From the NCBI GenBank assembly GCA_052118425.1, contig JBQKHF010000025.1: a DNA stretch of 44,359 bases; one strand, given 5' to 3'. Shown here piece by piece: positions 34,323 to 42,273 of the stretch. The notes under the pieces are model-generated. The model saw only the letters and a list, made by a program, of their open reading frames with translations. It was not told the origin of the DNA and did no database searches. The position numbers and the translations under genes are program-made. The DNA comes from Roseburia_C sp900315735. Its GTDB lineage: Bacteria > Bacillota > Clostridia > Lachnospirales > Lachnospiraceae. The number at the start of each line of letters is the position of its first letter. Within the stretch, counting starts at the first letter, position 1.

Positions 34323-34351
34323 ATGGTAACAGTAAAATGGTTAGTATGCAA
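34323..34351 (-). promoter_or_regulatory. Putative promoter of the toxin gene
   Basis: On the - strand, TTGCAT (34351-34346), 17 bases, then TACCAT (34328-34323). Transcription would start near 34316, exactly at the inverted-repeat arm, leaving a leader of about 105 bases. Confidence 0.55.
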
Positions 34352-34368
34352 TAAAAATAATTTGAAGA

Positions 34369-34461
34369 AAACAATTAAAAGTGAAATTGACAAATAGGAT
34401 TTGAAATATACGGAAGCTAAAGGAAGTTGTGGGCAGTTCTCAACATAAAACACATATGCAA
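34369..34461 (+). repeat. Direct repeat DR-left of the kinase-regulator-adhesin module
   Basis: 93 bases from AAACAATTAAAAGTG to CACATATGCAA. The copy at 41976-42067 is 92 bases long and differs by one missing G and one C/T change. The sequence to either side does not match. Confidence 0.95.
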
Positions 34462-34672
34462 TACATAGGAACGCAAGAATGACCGAGATGAAGCGAAGCG
34501 GAATCGATGTTCTTCTTGTGTTCGCAGATAACGTGGGAAAATCATAGACGAACGAAAAAAATGAGTTGTTAAATGATACAATAAACGATATCATAAAATG
34601 AGACGATAAAGGAGTGGTATCATGGAAACAAGATAAATCCAAATCCACCTTTTACAGAAGAGGAAAAAAACC
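34462..34672. other. Leader region of the sensor kinase gene
   Basis: 211 bases. An 11-bp hairpin GAACGCAAGAA / TTCTTGTGTTC closes 34469-34523. AAAGGAG at 34608-34614 precedes a four-codon mini-ORF (Met-Glu-Thr-Arg-stop) at 34622-34636, just 37 bases before the kinase start. An out-of-frame open stretch then reads INPNPPFTEEEKNHAEFSK, possibly a remnant. I see no clear -35/-10 pair. Confidence 0.5.
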
Positions 34673-36499
34673 ATGCCGAATTTAGCAAGTCATTATAATT
34701 CAAAACAAAGTGATAGCTTGTCAAAAATTTCCGTTTTGCTGTCGATAGCAGCGGGGATTACAATGGCAGGCTTTTTGTTGTGGCTGGGAGTAACGGATAA
34801 TATTGAGGTTTATCAGAGCAGAGAGGATTGTAGTTATGAGGTGCTGGAGGAGGTGGCCTGCCAGGAGATTGAGGATGCCGAAGCACCTATAGGTATCAAA
34901 AAGGAATATGTGTTTTTCCTGGACCAGAGGAGTGATCACGATGCAAGCCTTGCGTTTTATACCGTGCATCAGAATGTGGAGGTGTATCTGGAGGGAGAGT
35001 GTGTTTTCCGGATGGAACCTGTGGAGGAACGAAGTACCATCAAAACAGCCGGCAGCAACTGGGTTATGATACCACTTTACAGGGAGGATGCTGGAAAAGA
35101 AATTCGTGTGGAGATTACTCCAGTCTATGAAAGCTTCCGAGACAGGCAGGTTGAGTTCCTTTTTGGTTCATCACTTGCCATTTACCGTTATCGCCTGGCG
35201 TTGGATTTGCCGCAGATTATTCTTGGTATCATGGCGATATTTGTGGGAATTGTTTTTCTCTGCGTGGCAACTTACAATGTAGTTGAAAAGGGACGGGGTA
35301 AGAGCCTGATTTCTTTAGGGTTGTTTTCTACAATGATAGGTTTGTGGAGGCTGACGGATACAAGGTTCACCCCTTTTATCCTGCCGGAGAAACCTGTCTT
35401 TCTCTTCTATGTGTCTATCTGTATGTTAATGCTGGGGATGATACCTCTGATGAAATGGTTTGGGGAATATTTTGAGAAGGAAGGGCGGCAGGTGCTGGAT
35501 GTCTGCTGCATTGTGGATGCACTTGCATGTCTTGTTCAGGTTTTGTTACAAATCTGCGGCATTCTAGATTTTCGGGAAATGCTAGTGCTTACACATATCC
35601 TGATTGGAATAGATGCCGTCATAATGATTGGTATTGCAGTGCAGGAACGGAAAAAGTATCCGCGGAAGAAGGAAATACCGGCAGCCAGAAGACTTTCCTA
35701 TCTGTTTGTTGCAGGGGTGCTGGCAGATGTGGCAGCTTTTTATATTAAGGGTAATTCTTCCGGACTACTATTTTCGCTGATGGCGTTTTTGTTTTATATT
35801 GTATTTTTAGGTATTGCTACTATGTATAATTACAGTGAACAGGAGATAAGGATTTCAGAGCAGGAAAGACAGCTTGCCAATCAGGAGAAGGAACTGGCTG
35901 AGACGGAGCGGAAGCTGACGGAACGGCGTATCGCCGTTATGATGAGTCAGATACGTACACACTTCATTTTCAATGTTCTGACCACAATCAGCGGTTTTTG
36001 CAAGTCTGATGCAAAAAAGGCGGATAAAGCGTTGATTCGTTTTTCCAGATATCTGCGAAAGAATATAAAAATCATTGAGGAAGAAGGTATGATTGATTTT
36101 TCAGCAGAGCTGGAGCAGTTGGAGGATTATGTTGCGTTGGAGCAGATGCGTTTCCCTGACAAGATTCTGTTTTCTAAGGACATAGAGGAAATGAATTTCA
36201 GGATTCCGCCTCTTACCGTGCAGCCACTTGTGGAGAATGCCATCAAACATGGGCTGTTGGAACAAGACCGCAGCGGAATGGTGATACTCCGGACAGAGCG
36301 GGAAGGAGAGATGGTTGTGATAACGATTGTGGATGACGGTGTAGGATTCGTTCCACAGGAGATAAAATCCAAGGAGTGCGTAGGTATCCGAAATGTCCGA
36401 TACCGTCTGGAGAACATGGCAGGCGGAAGCCTTGCTATTGACAGTACTCCCGGGGAGGGGACGAAAGTAACTATAAAAATACTAATGGAGGCGGAATGA
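34673..36499 (+). CDS. Sensor histidine kinase, 7TM-DISM/LytS-like
   Basis: 608 residues. One N-terminal helix (about 19-41), an extracellular domain (about 45-170) and then seven helices (about 178-388), the 7TMR-DISM architecture, which senses extracellular ligands. A coiled coil (about 392-425) leads to the kinase core. The phospho-acceptor is His430 in QIRTHFIFNVL, a variant of the usual QIQPHFLFN of the LytS type. The ATPase has VENAIKHGL, DDGVGF, VGIRNVRYRL and GEGTKV, so it appears active. The stop overlaps the response regulator start by four bases. AGAGGA precedes the ATG. Confidence 0.93.
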   Translation: MPNLASHYNSKQSDSLSKISVLLSIAAGITMAGFLLWLGVTDNIEVYQSREDCSYEVLEEVACQEIEDAEAPIGIKKEYVFFLDQRSDHDASLAFYTVHQNVEVYLEGECVFRMEPVEERSTIKTAGSNWVMIPLYREDAGKEIRVEITPVYESFRDRQVEFLFGSSLAIYRYRLALDLPQIILGIMAIFVGIVFLCVATYNVVEKGRGKSLISLGLFSTMIGLWRLTDTRFTPFILPEKPVFLFYVSICMLMLGMIPLMKWFGEYFEKEGRQVLDVCCIVDALACLVQVLLQICGILDFREMLVLTHILIGIDAVIMIGIAVQERKKYPRKKEIPAARRLSYLFVAGVLADVAAFYIKGNSSGLLFSLMAFLFYIVFLGIATMYNYSEQEIRISEQERQLANQEKELAETERKLTERRIAVMMSQIRTHFIFNVLTTISGFCKSDAKKADKALIRFSRYLRKNIKIIEEEGMIDFSAELEQLEDYVALEQMRFPDKILFSKDIEEMNFRIPPLTVQPLVENAIKHGLLEQDRSGMVILRTEREGEMVVITIVDDGVGFVPQEIKSKECVGIRNVRYRLENMAGGSLAIDSTPGEGTKVTIKILMEAE

Positions 36500-37308
36500 A
36501 AGTAATATATGTAGATGATGAGACCGCATTGTTGGATAATTTCCGCATGACGGTTGAAGGGTTATCCATGGTGGAGGAACTAAACCTGTTCCGTAAAAGC
36601 GAGGAAGCTTTGAAATGGGCACAGGATCATCTTGTGGAGGTGGCTTTTTTAGATATTCAGATGCCGGGAATCAATGGTATTGAACTGGCGAAGAGGTTGA
36701 AAGGCATAGACCGGAATATCCGTATTGTCTTTGTGACTGCATATGAGCAGTATGCGTTGGAGGCTTTTGGGGTAGATGCTATTGGCTATCTTCTAAAGCC
36801 TTATTTCAGGGAGGATGTAGAGAAGGAACTGGAGAAGGCCTCTTATATTGGTTCACGACCAAAGAAGAAGATAGAAATACAGACCATGCCGGATTTGCTT
36901 GTGACGGTAAATGGCAGTCCACTGCATTTGGGGCACACAAAGCAGGAGGAATTGTTTGCACTGCTGGTTGACAGAGGAGACGTGGGAATTACCGGAGGAG
37001 AGGCGATTGCCTGTCTGTGGCCGGATAAGACCGTAGGAGACAGCATTTACTGGGTTACCATGTCGAGGCTTAAGGATAAGCTTAAGGAAGTGGGGATTGA
37101 CAATATTATCGGAACAGACGGAAAAACGAAATATCTTCGTACGGATCAGGTGGAATGTGACCTGTACCGGATATTATCGGGAAAGAAAGATGCGATTGCG
37201 GATTATCATGGGGCATATTTAAAAAGATTTAGCTGGGCAGAGGAACGGAATGCCCAGCTTGCGGAGCAGAAAATCCAATGGGAAAAGGATACCGGCAGCG
37301 AAAAATAA
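36496..37308 (+). CDS. Response regulator with winged-helix output domain
   Basis: 270 residues. Receiver domain over 1-120 with acidic pocket DD at 7-8, phospho-acceptor Asp53 in FLDIQMPG, the Thr/Tyr switch VTAYEQYALEAF and conserved Lys in YLLKPYF. Residues 125-240 form an OmpR/SARP-like winged helix: HLGHTKQEELFALLVDRG, ACLWPDK, YWVTMSRLKDKLKEVGI, YLRTDQVECDLY. LytS-type kinases usually pair with LytTR regulators, so this output domain is an unusual partner. The likely target is the adhesin promoter just downstream. Confidence 0.92.
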   Translation: MKVIYVDDETALLDNFRMTVEGLSMVEELNLFRKSEEALKWAQDHLVEVAFLDIQMPGINGIELAKRLKGIDRNIRIVFVTAYEQYALEAFGVDAIGYLLKPYFREDVEKELEKASYIGSRPKKKIEIQTMPDLLVTVNGSPLHLGHTKQEELFALLVDRGDVGITGGEAIACLWPDKTVGDSIYWVTMSRLKDKLKEVGIDNIIGTDGKTKYLRTDQVECDLYRILSGKKDAIADYHGAYLKRFSWAEERNAQLAEQKIQWEKDTGSEK

Positions 37309-37338
37309 TTAAAATATGAAAAACTATGACAATATGAG

Positions 37339-37383
37339 CAACACAATATAGGTAGTAGGAGCTATCTGTATTGTGTTGTTTTT
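37339..37383 (+). terminator. Terminator after the two-component operon
   Basis: CAACACAATA pairs with TATTGTGTTG, with an inner GTAG/CTAT stem, followed by five T. It isolates the adhesin gene from the two-component operon. Confidence 0.9.
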
Positions 37384-37442
37384 ACGTTTTGGACATTTGA
37401 AGATAAAGTAAAAATTGTAAAATATTAGTAAAAAACCCAAAG

Positions 37443-37474
37443 TGTAAGGTTTTTGTAAGGGTGGGTGTGATAAT
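37443..37474 (+). promoter_or_regulatory. Adhesin promoter with tandem regulator sites
   Basis: TGTAAGG at 37443-37449 and again at 37454-37460, exactly 11 bases apart, then the extended -10 TGTGATAAT ending at 37474. There is no good -35, and the repeats occupy that place, as in activator-dependent promoters of OmpR/PhoB-type regulators. The predicted leader is about 134 bases. Confidence 0.65.
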
Positions 37475-37614
37475 ATGCTACCGAGTGTAGACTGATTTGT
37501 GACAAATGTAGAAATATCCGTTATGTCTGTGAAAGCCATATACTGAGGAAAAACTAAGGTAATTCTTTTGAACAGTATTTATGCTTGATAGATGTAAATG
37601 GGAAAGGCAAAACT

Positions 37615-40600
37615 ATGTGGTACAAAAGAAAACATAAACAAAATCATTTTTTGATTATATTATTCGCACTTATACTGGAGCTGTGTTTTGTTACCGGTAT
37701 GAGTCTTCATGTAGCAAATGCAGAAGAGGCAACCGATGCAAATAATAAAATGCTGTTAAACGGTAGCTTTGAAAATATTGCTGACGGTGTTACGTTTAAG
37801 GGCTGTTACGCATCACCAACCCAAGAAAAGGTTACAGCATGGAACACAACAGCCACTGATGGAAAAATAGAATTATTTAAAGAAAATACGGGTACTTATA
37901 TAAATGGTGTGAAATTAATACCTTCAGCAGGTACTATTGCGGCAGAGTTAAATGCTGAAGAAGAGAGTACATTGTATCAAAATGTTGCTACAACTCCCGC
38001 CAGTATCTATGAATGGGGATTGGATCATGGTGCCCGTAATTATGCGGATACCATGGCATTGGTAATCGGACCAAAACAGACTGTGGATCCATCAAAACAG
38101 GATACGAATAACGATGGAAAACCGGATAAAGGCGGACGGGATCAGTTGATGCAGATGGTAGACTGGCTGATTGCCGAGGGAAAGACGTCTGTAAAGGCAT
38201 CTGCAGGTATAGAGAAACATCTTACAGTTTACAGTAAGAAATTTGCTGCAAATGGTACCTTTGCAAATAATTCCGGAAATAATGCTTTCAGTCTGAAACC
38301 AAGCGCCATCTATACGGAAGAATGGCAAATCTGGATTATAGCAGACAAAAATACCTCAAGTGGTACGAATCCATGGGGCAAATATGGTGCCAATGATCCC
38401 AATAACAGTAGTACAGGGGGAAACCTGAGTGGAGATTATTTCTATACTGTACCTGCTGATCAGACAGAAACTATATTTGGATTTGTGTCTGTTGGAGGTG
38501 TTAAGGATGCATCAGGTACTCATAGTACACAAAAGACTTTTGGAAATTTCCTAGACAATATTAATTTTAAGATATTTCATCCATTGTCAGGAAGTTCGAC
38601 ACTTCACGGAAGCGGTGTGGTTAGTGACAGCACTGGAGCAACATCAGGCGAATCGGCTATAAGTTCAGGACACCAGATTACAGTGGACAATCATCTGATT
38701 ACCTATGCCGTGGATGGGGAACCCTTGAAGGTCCAGGCGGTTATTAAGAAAAAGGATGCTGATGAAGGATGTGAATTTGTCGGATTATATTATACGGTAC
38801 AGGATACATCGGGAAATTTGGGAACTACATTTTTGAAAAAAGATGGAAATGAGATTGATTATCAGGATAATTTGACAAATGAAGACAAGAAGAATAAATG
38901 GATAAAATATACTAACGATGGCGGAGATATCATTTATACCTATTATCTGGATAATATCACTACGGCAACAGATTTGCATTTTGTCTTTATCAAGAGTCCT
39001 ACAGTGACTTATGACCCGAATGGGGGAAGTGTCTATACTGTTGAAAGGACTTATAATACGGATGAAGCTTGTAATGTATACAGCTTCAAGCCGGTTCCTA
39101 AAACGGGTAAGGAAAATGAATTTATATATATTTCTCCCTATGTATCCCAGGCAGCAGAAGGTAAAAATGATGGCTGGAAATTTATGGGATGGTTATTGAC
39201 CGGTGATACAGTGAGTGATATACCGCAGGATACGGTTAAGGTAAATGCTGATAAACTAGGTTCATTACTGCTTCCGGCAGAGCATACCATTGCTTGTGAT
39301 TTTAGTGGAGAAAGTACGAAGAAGGAACAGTATTTTCAAATATGGGATAAGAAAATTGATGAGTCTGACCTGAAGAAGGAGACTAATGACTCAACATATA
39401 TAAAATGGACCACAAATGATTCGAGTGCAAAACTTAGTTATGCCAATATCCACAAAGGTCTTACTATGGTTGCCCAGTGGCGGTGGCGGCAGGCATTTCT
39501 TCCGCAAATAAATAGTGATGAAGGATATACCGATTCTGATACAGGTGGAACGGTTGAGATTACCAGTGTATCAAATACGGATGCCAATTATGTGGATAAT
39601 GCAAACGGTGGAAAAGCTTATTTTGCCGAAACGGATGAAATTGTAACTGCCAAGGCAACGGCAAAAAAGGGTTATGTATTTGAGGGCTGGTATGATGGTA
39701 CCGGCAGTGATGCAAATTTGATTACGACGAATGCAACCTACAGTTTTACCGAAATGAAAGAAAATGTTGGCACTTACTATGCAAGATTTTCTGGAACAGT
39801 AACCCAGACCTATAAGCGCCAGGTAAAGGATGGGGATAACTGGAAAGAGATAAATAATGATGACGCAGGAAACCTGGACCGTTATTCTTATGTTGATGTA
39901 GCAGGAAAGGACATTAGTGTTACTGCGACAGCAGGAGAAGGCTATAAATTCGTTGGTTGGTATGATTCCACAGGAAATAAGGTGACAACAGGATTAAGTA
40001 GTGATGGAAAAACCATCAGTTATACAACAACCGGAAATGCCACTTATATTGCAAGATTTGAAAAAACAGTAACCCAGACCTATAAGAGACAGGTTAAGAA
40101 TGGGGAAACATGGAATGATACGGATGACGACACTGTCGGAACTTTAAGCCGCTACACCCATACTACAGAGTATGGAAGTGAAACTGGAGCTACAGCGACG
40201 GCAGGAACAGGCTATGAGTTTGTGGGTTGGTATAAAGTGGAAACAACCGGTGTAGCAGAAACGGCAACAACAGGAACCAGCCTGAGTTATACAGCAACGG
40301 GAGATGCTACATATATCGCACGATTCCAGAAAGTCAAGGTAACCCAGACTTATAAGAGACAGGTAAAGAATGGGGAAACATGGGAAGCTACCAGCGATAC
40401 CAACGTCGGAACTGTCGCTCCTGAAAGCTTAATAGTTGAGTATGGAAGCACAGCCGGTTCCACAGCGACGGCAGGAACAGGCTATGAGTTTGTGGGCTGG
40501 TATGACGAAAGTGGAAATGCAGTGGCAGAATCCATGCTGGGGGCAACCAGTAACATCCTAAGCTACACAGCAACTGTGAGCGCAACATATTATGCCCGGT

Positions 40601-41970
40601 TTAAGAAAGTCGTATCTGCCGAAACCGTGACCCAGACCTACATCCGTCAAGTAAAGGATGGAGATAACTGGGGAAATACCATGGATGACACAATAGCAAC
40701 CCTTGACTGCTATACTCATACGGATGTAGTTGGAGCAACAGCCAGTTCCACCGCAACGGCAAAAGAGGGTTACGAATTTGTGGGCTGGTATGATGCAGAA
40801 GGGAATCTGGTTGCGAGTGATAAGTTAAGCAACAATGGGAAAACCCTGAGTTACATCACCACAGAAAATGCTATCTATTATGCATTGTTTCAGAGAATTG
40901 AAGCAGCCGAGACGGTGACACAGACCTATATTCGCCAAATTAAAGATGGAAATATCTGGGGAAATACCATGGATGACACAATAGCAACCCTTGACTATTA
41001 TACGCATACGGATGTAGTGGGAGCAACAGCCAGTTCCACTGCAACAGCGAAAGAAGGTTATGAATTCGTGGGCTGGTATGATGTATCAGGAAATCCGGTT
41101 GCGGGTGATATGATAAGCAACAATGGAACAACCCTGAGTTATACCACAACTGGGAATGCTACATATTATGCCCGGTTTCAGAAAATCAAAGCAGCCGAAA
41201 CCGTGACCCAGACCTACATCCGTCAAGTAAAGGATGGAGATAACTGGAAGGTTACCACGGATGACAGTATAGCAACTCTTGACTGCTATACGCATACGGA
41301 TGTAGTGGGAGCAACAGCCAGTTCTACTGCAACAGCAAAAGAGGGTTACGAATTTGTGGGCTGGTATGATGTATCAGGAAATCCGGTTGCGGGTGATATG
41401 ATAAGCAACAATGGAACCACCTTCAGCTATATTACGACGGGAGATGCCATATACTATGCCCGGTTTCAGAAAATCAAAGCAGCCGAAACCGTGATCCAGA
41501 CCTACATCCGTCAAGTAAAGGATGGAGATAACTGGAAGGCTACCACGGATGACAGTATAGCAACTCTTGACTGCTATACGCATACGGATGTAGTGGGAGC
41601 AACAGCCAGTTCCACCGCAACAGCAAAAGAGGGTTACGAATTCGTAGGCTGGTATGATGCAGAAGGTAAAAAGGTTGATGAAGATATTTTGATCAACAAT
41701 GGAAATACTATCAGCTACACCACCACAGGGGAGGCTACTTATTATGCTCGGTTTCAGAAATCCGCTTCTGCCGAAAACGAGCCCCAGACCGATAATGATC
41801 AGGGGGCAGAGGCTGAAGCAAGGAAACCTAAATCGGAAACAGAGACTGAAACAAAGAAGAATAAACCGGAAACAGGTGATGAATGCAATCCAACACTTTG
41901 GACAGCACTTTTACTTTTGTCAATTGTAGCATTGGCAGAATTGAATGACAAAAGAAAAAAACTTAAATAA
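37615..41970 (+). CDS. Large InlB-repeat cell-wall surface protein
   Basis: 1451 residues from the ATG at 37615 with GGGAAAGG 8 bases upstream; an in-frame TTG at 37585 is less likely. A signal peptide ends near VANAEEA. Residues about 45-330 form an NGSFE-type, carbohydrate-binding-like domain with a calcium-type loop DTNNDGKPDKGG. Middle domains follow to about 640, including VTYDPNGGSV, the opening of a Listeria-Bacteroides repeat. From about 640 there is one degenerate and seven clear InlB-like repeats, each with GYEFVGWYD and ending YYARF. A Glu/Lys linker precedes KPETGD, a hydrophobic helix and KRKKLK, a variant sortase signal without the usual leucine. It is probably a host or glycan adhesin. 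Confidence 0.9.
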   Translation: MWYKRKHKQNHFLIILFALILELCFVTGMSLHVANAEEATDANNKMLLNGSFENIADGVTFKGCYASPTQEKVTAWNTTATDGKIELFKENTGTYINGVKLIPSAGTIAAELNAEEESTLYQNVATTPASIYEWGLDHGARNYADTMALVIGPKQTVDPSKQDTNNDGKPDKGGRDQLMQMVDWLIAEGKTSVKASAGIEKHLTVYSKKFAANGTFANNSGNNAFSLKPSAIYTEEWQIWIIADKNTSSGTNPWGKYGANDPNNSSTGGNLSGDYFYTVPADQTETIFGFVSVGGVKDASGTHSTQKTFGNFLDNINFKIFHPLSGSSTLHGSGVVSDSTGATSGESAISSGHQITVDNHLITYAVDGEPLKVQAVIKKKDADEGCEFVGLYYTVQDTSGNLGTTFLKKDGNEIDYQDNLTNEDKKNKWIKYTNDGGDIIYTYYLDNITTATDLHFVFIKSPTVTYDPNGGSVYTVERTYNTDEACNVYSFKPVPKTGKENEFIYISPYVSQAAEGKNDGWKFMGWLLTGDTVSDIPQDTVKVNADKLGSLLLPAEHTIACDFSGESTKKEQYFQIWDKKIDESDLKKETNDSTYIKWTTNDSSAKLSYANIHKGLTMVAQWRWRQAFLPQINSDEGYTDSDTGGTVEITSVSNTDANYVDNANGGKAYFAETDEIVTAKATAKKGYVFEGWYDGTGSDANLITTNATYSFTEMKENVGTYYARFSGTVTQTYKRQVKDGDNWKEINNDDAGNLDRYSYVDVAGKDISVTATAGEGYKFVGWYDSTGNKVTTGLSSDGKTISYTTTGNATYIARFEKTVTQTYKRQVKNGETWNDTDDDTVGTLSRYTHTTEYGSETGATATAGTGYEFVGWYKVETTGVAETATTGTSLSYTATGDATYIARFQKVKVTQTYKRQVKNGETWEATSDTNVGTVAPESLIVEYGSTAGSTATAGTGYEFVGWYDESGNAVAESMLGATSNILSYTATVSATYYARFKKVVSAETVTQTYIRQVKDGDNWGNTMDDTIATLDCYTHTDVVGATASSTATAKEGYEFVGWYDAEGNLVASDKLSNNGKTLSYITTENAIYYALFQRIEAAETVTQTYIRQIKDGNIWGNTMDDTIATLDYYTHTDVVGATASSTATAKEGYEFVGWYDVSGNPVAGDMISNNGTTLSYTTTGNATYYARFQKIKAAETVTQTYIRQVKDGDNWKVTTDDSIATLDCYTHTDVVGATASSTATAKEGYEFVGWYDVSGNPVAGDMISNNGTTFSYITTGDAIYYARFQKIKAAETVIQTYIRQVKDGDNWKATTDDSIATLDCYTHTDVVGATASSTATAKEGYEFVGWYDAEGKKVDEDILINNGNTISYTTTGEATYYARFQKSASAENEPQTDNDQGAEAEARKPKSETETETKKNKPETGDECNPTLWTALLLLSIVALAELNDKRKKLK
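39799..41778 (+). repeat. Tandem InlB-like coding repeats (seven copies)
   Basis: Copies start at 39799, 40069, 40339, 40627, 40915, 41203 and 41491: two 270-base periods and then 288-base periods. Copies 5, 6 and 7 are nearly identical over long stretches, including GCAACAGCCAGTTC, so amplification is recent. A degenerate copy precedes them (about 39535-39798). Confidence 0.95.
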
Positions 41971-41975
41971 TGTGG

Positions 41976-42067
41976 AAACAATTAAAAGTGAAATTGACAA
42001 ATAGATTTGAAATATATGGAAGCTAAAGGAAGTTGTGGGCAGTTCTCAACATAAAACACATATGCAA
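41976..42067 (+). repeat. Direct repeat DR-right of the kinase-regulator-adhesin module
   Basis: 92 bases, matching 34369-34461 except for one missing G and one T for C. It begins six bases after the adhesin stop codon. Confidence 0.95.
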
Positions 42068-42139
42068 CACTGCTACCAACAAATCCCTTGTTTCAGGGCT
42101 TTTCTCGCTCTCAAAACGTTAGTCAGAATCACAACGTTA

Positions 42140-42209
42140 CAGAAAAGTATTTTACACTCCAGGACGTATGTCCTGGGGTGTTTTTTTTTTGTGATAATTG
42201 TGATAGAAT
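42140..42209 (+). repeat. Terminator-promoter repeat, copy R3
   Basis: Hairpin ACACTCCAGGAC / GTCCTGGGGTGT (42154-42181), ten T, then GTGATAATTGTGATAGAAT with an extended -10 (TGATAGAAT). It ends adhesin transcription and probably supplies the promoter region of the GH13 gene. Bases 42068-42139 hold no gene. Confidence 0.85.
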
Positions 42210-42273
42210 ATACCTATGTAAAATTGTTTCGTGAATAAAAATGAATCATAGAATGGAAAGAAAGAGGAAACAA

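Noticed and set aside
32568..42209. Integrated phage or conjugative element
   Set aside because: No integrase, relaxase, capsid or transposase gene is present; only repeats and accessory genes are seen.
42035..42238. 67-aa ORF between the adhesin and the GH13 gene
   Set aside because: It is translated direct repeat plus terminator repeat R3; the same frame in R2 yields a similar tail, so it reflects repeat sequence, not a gene.
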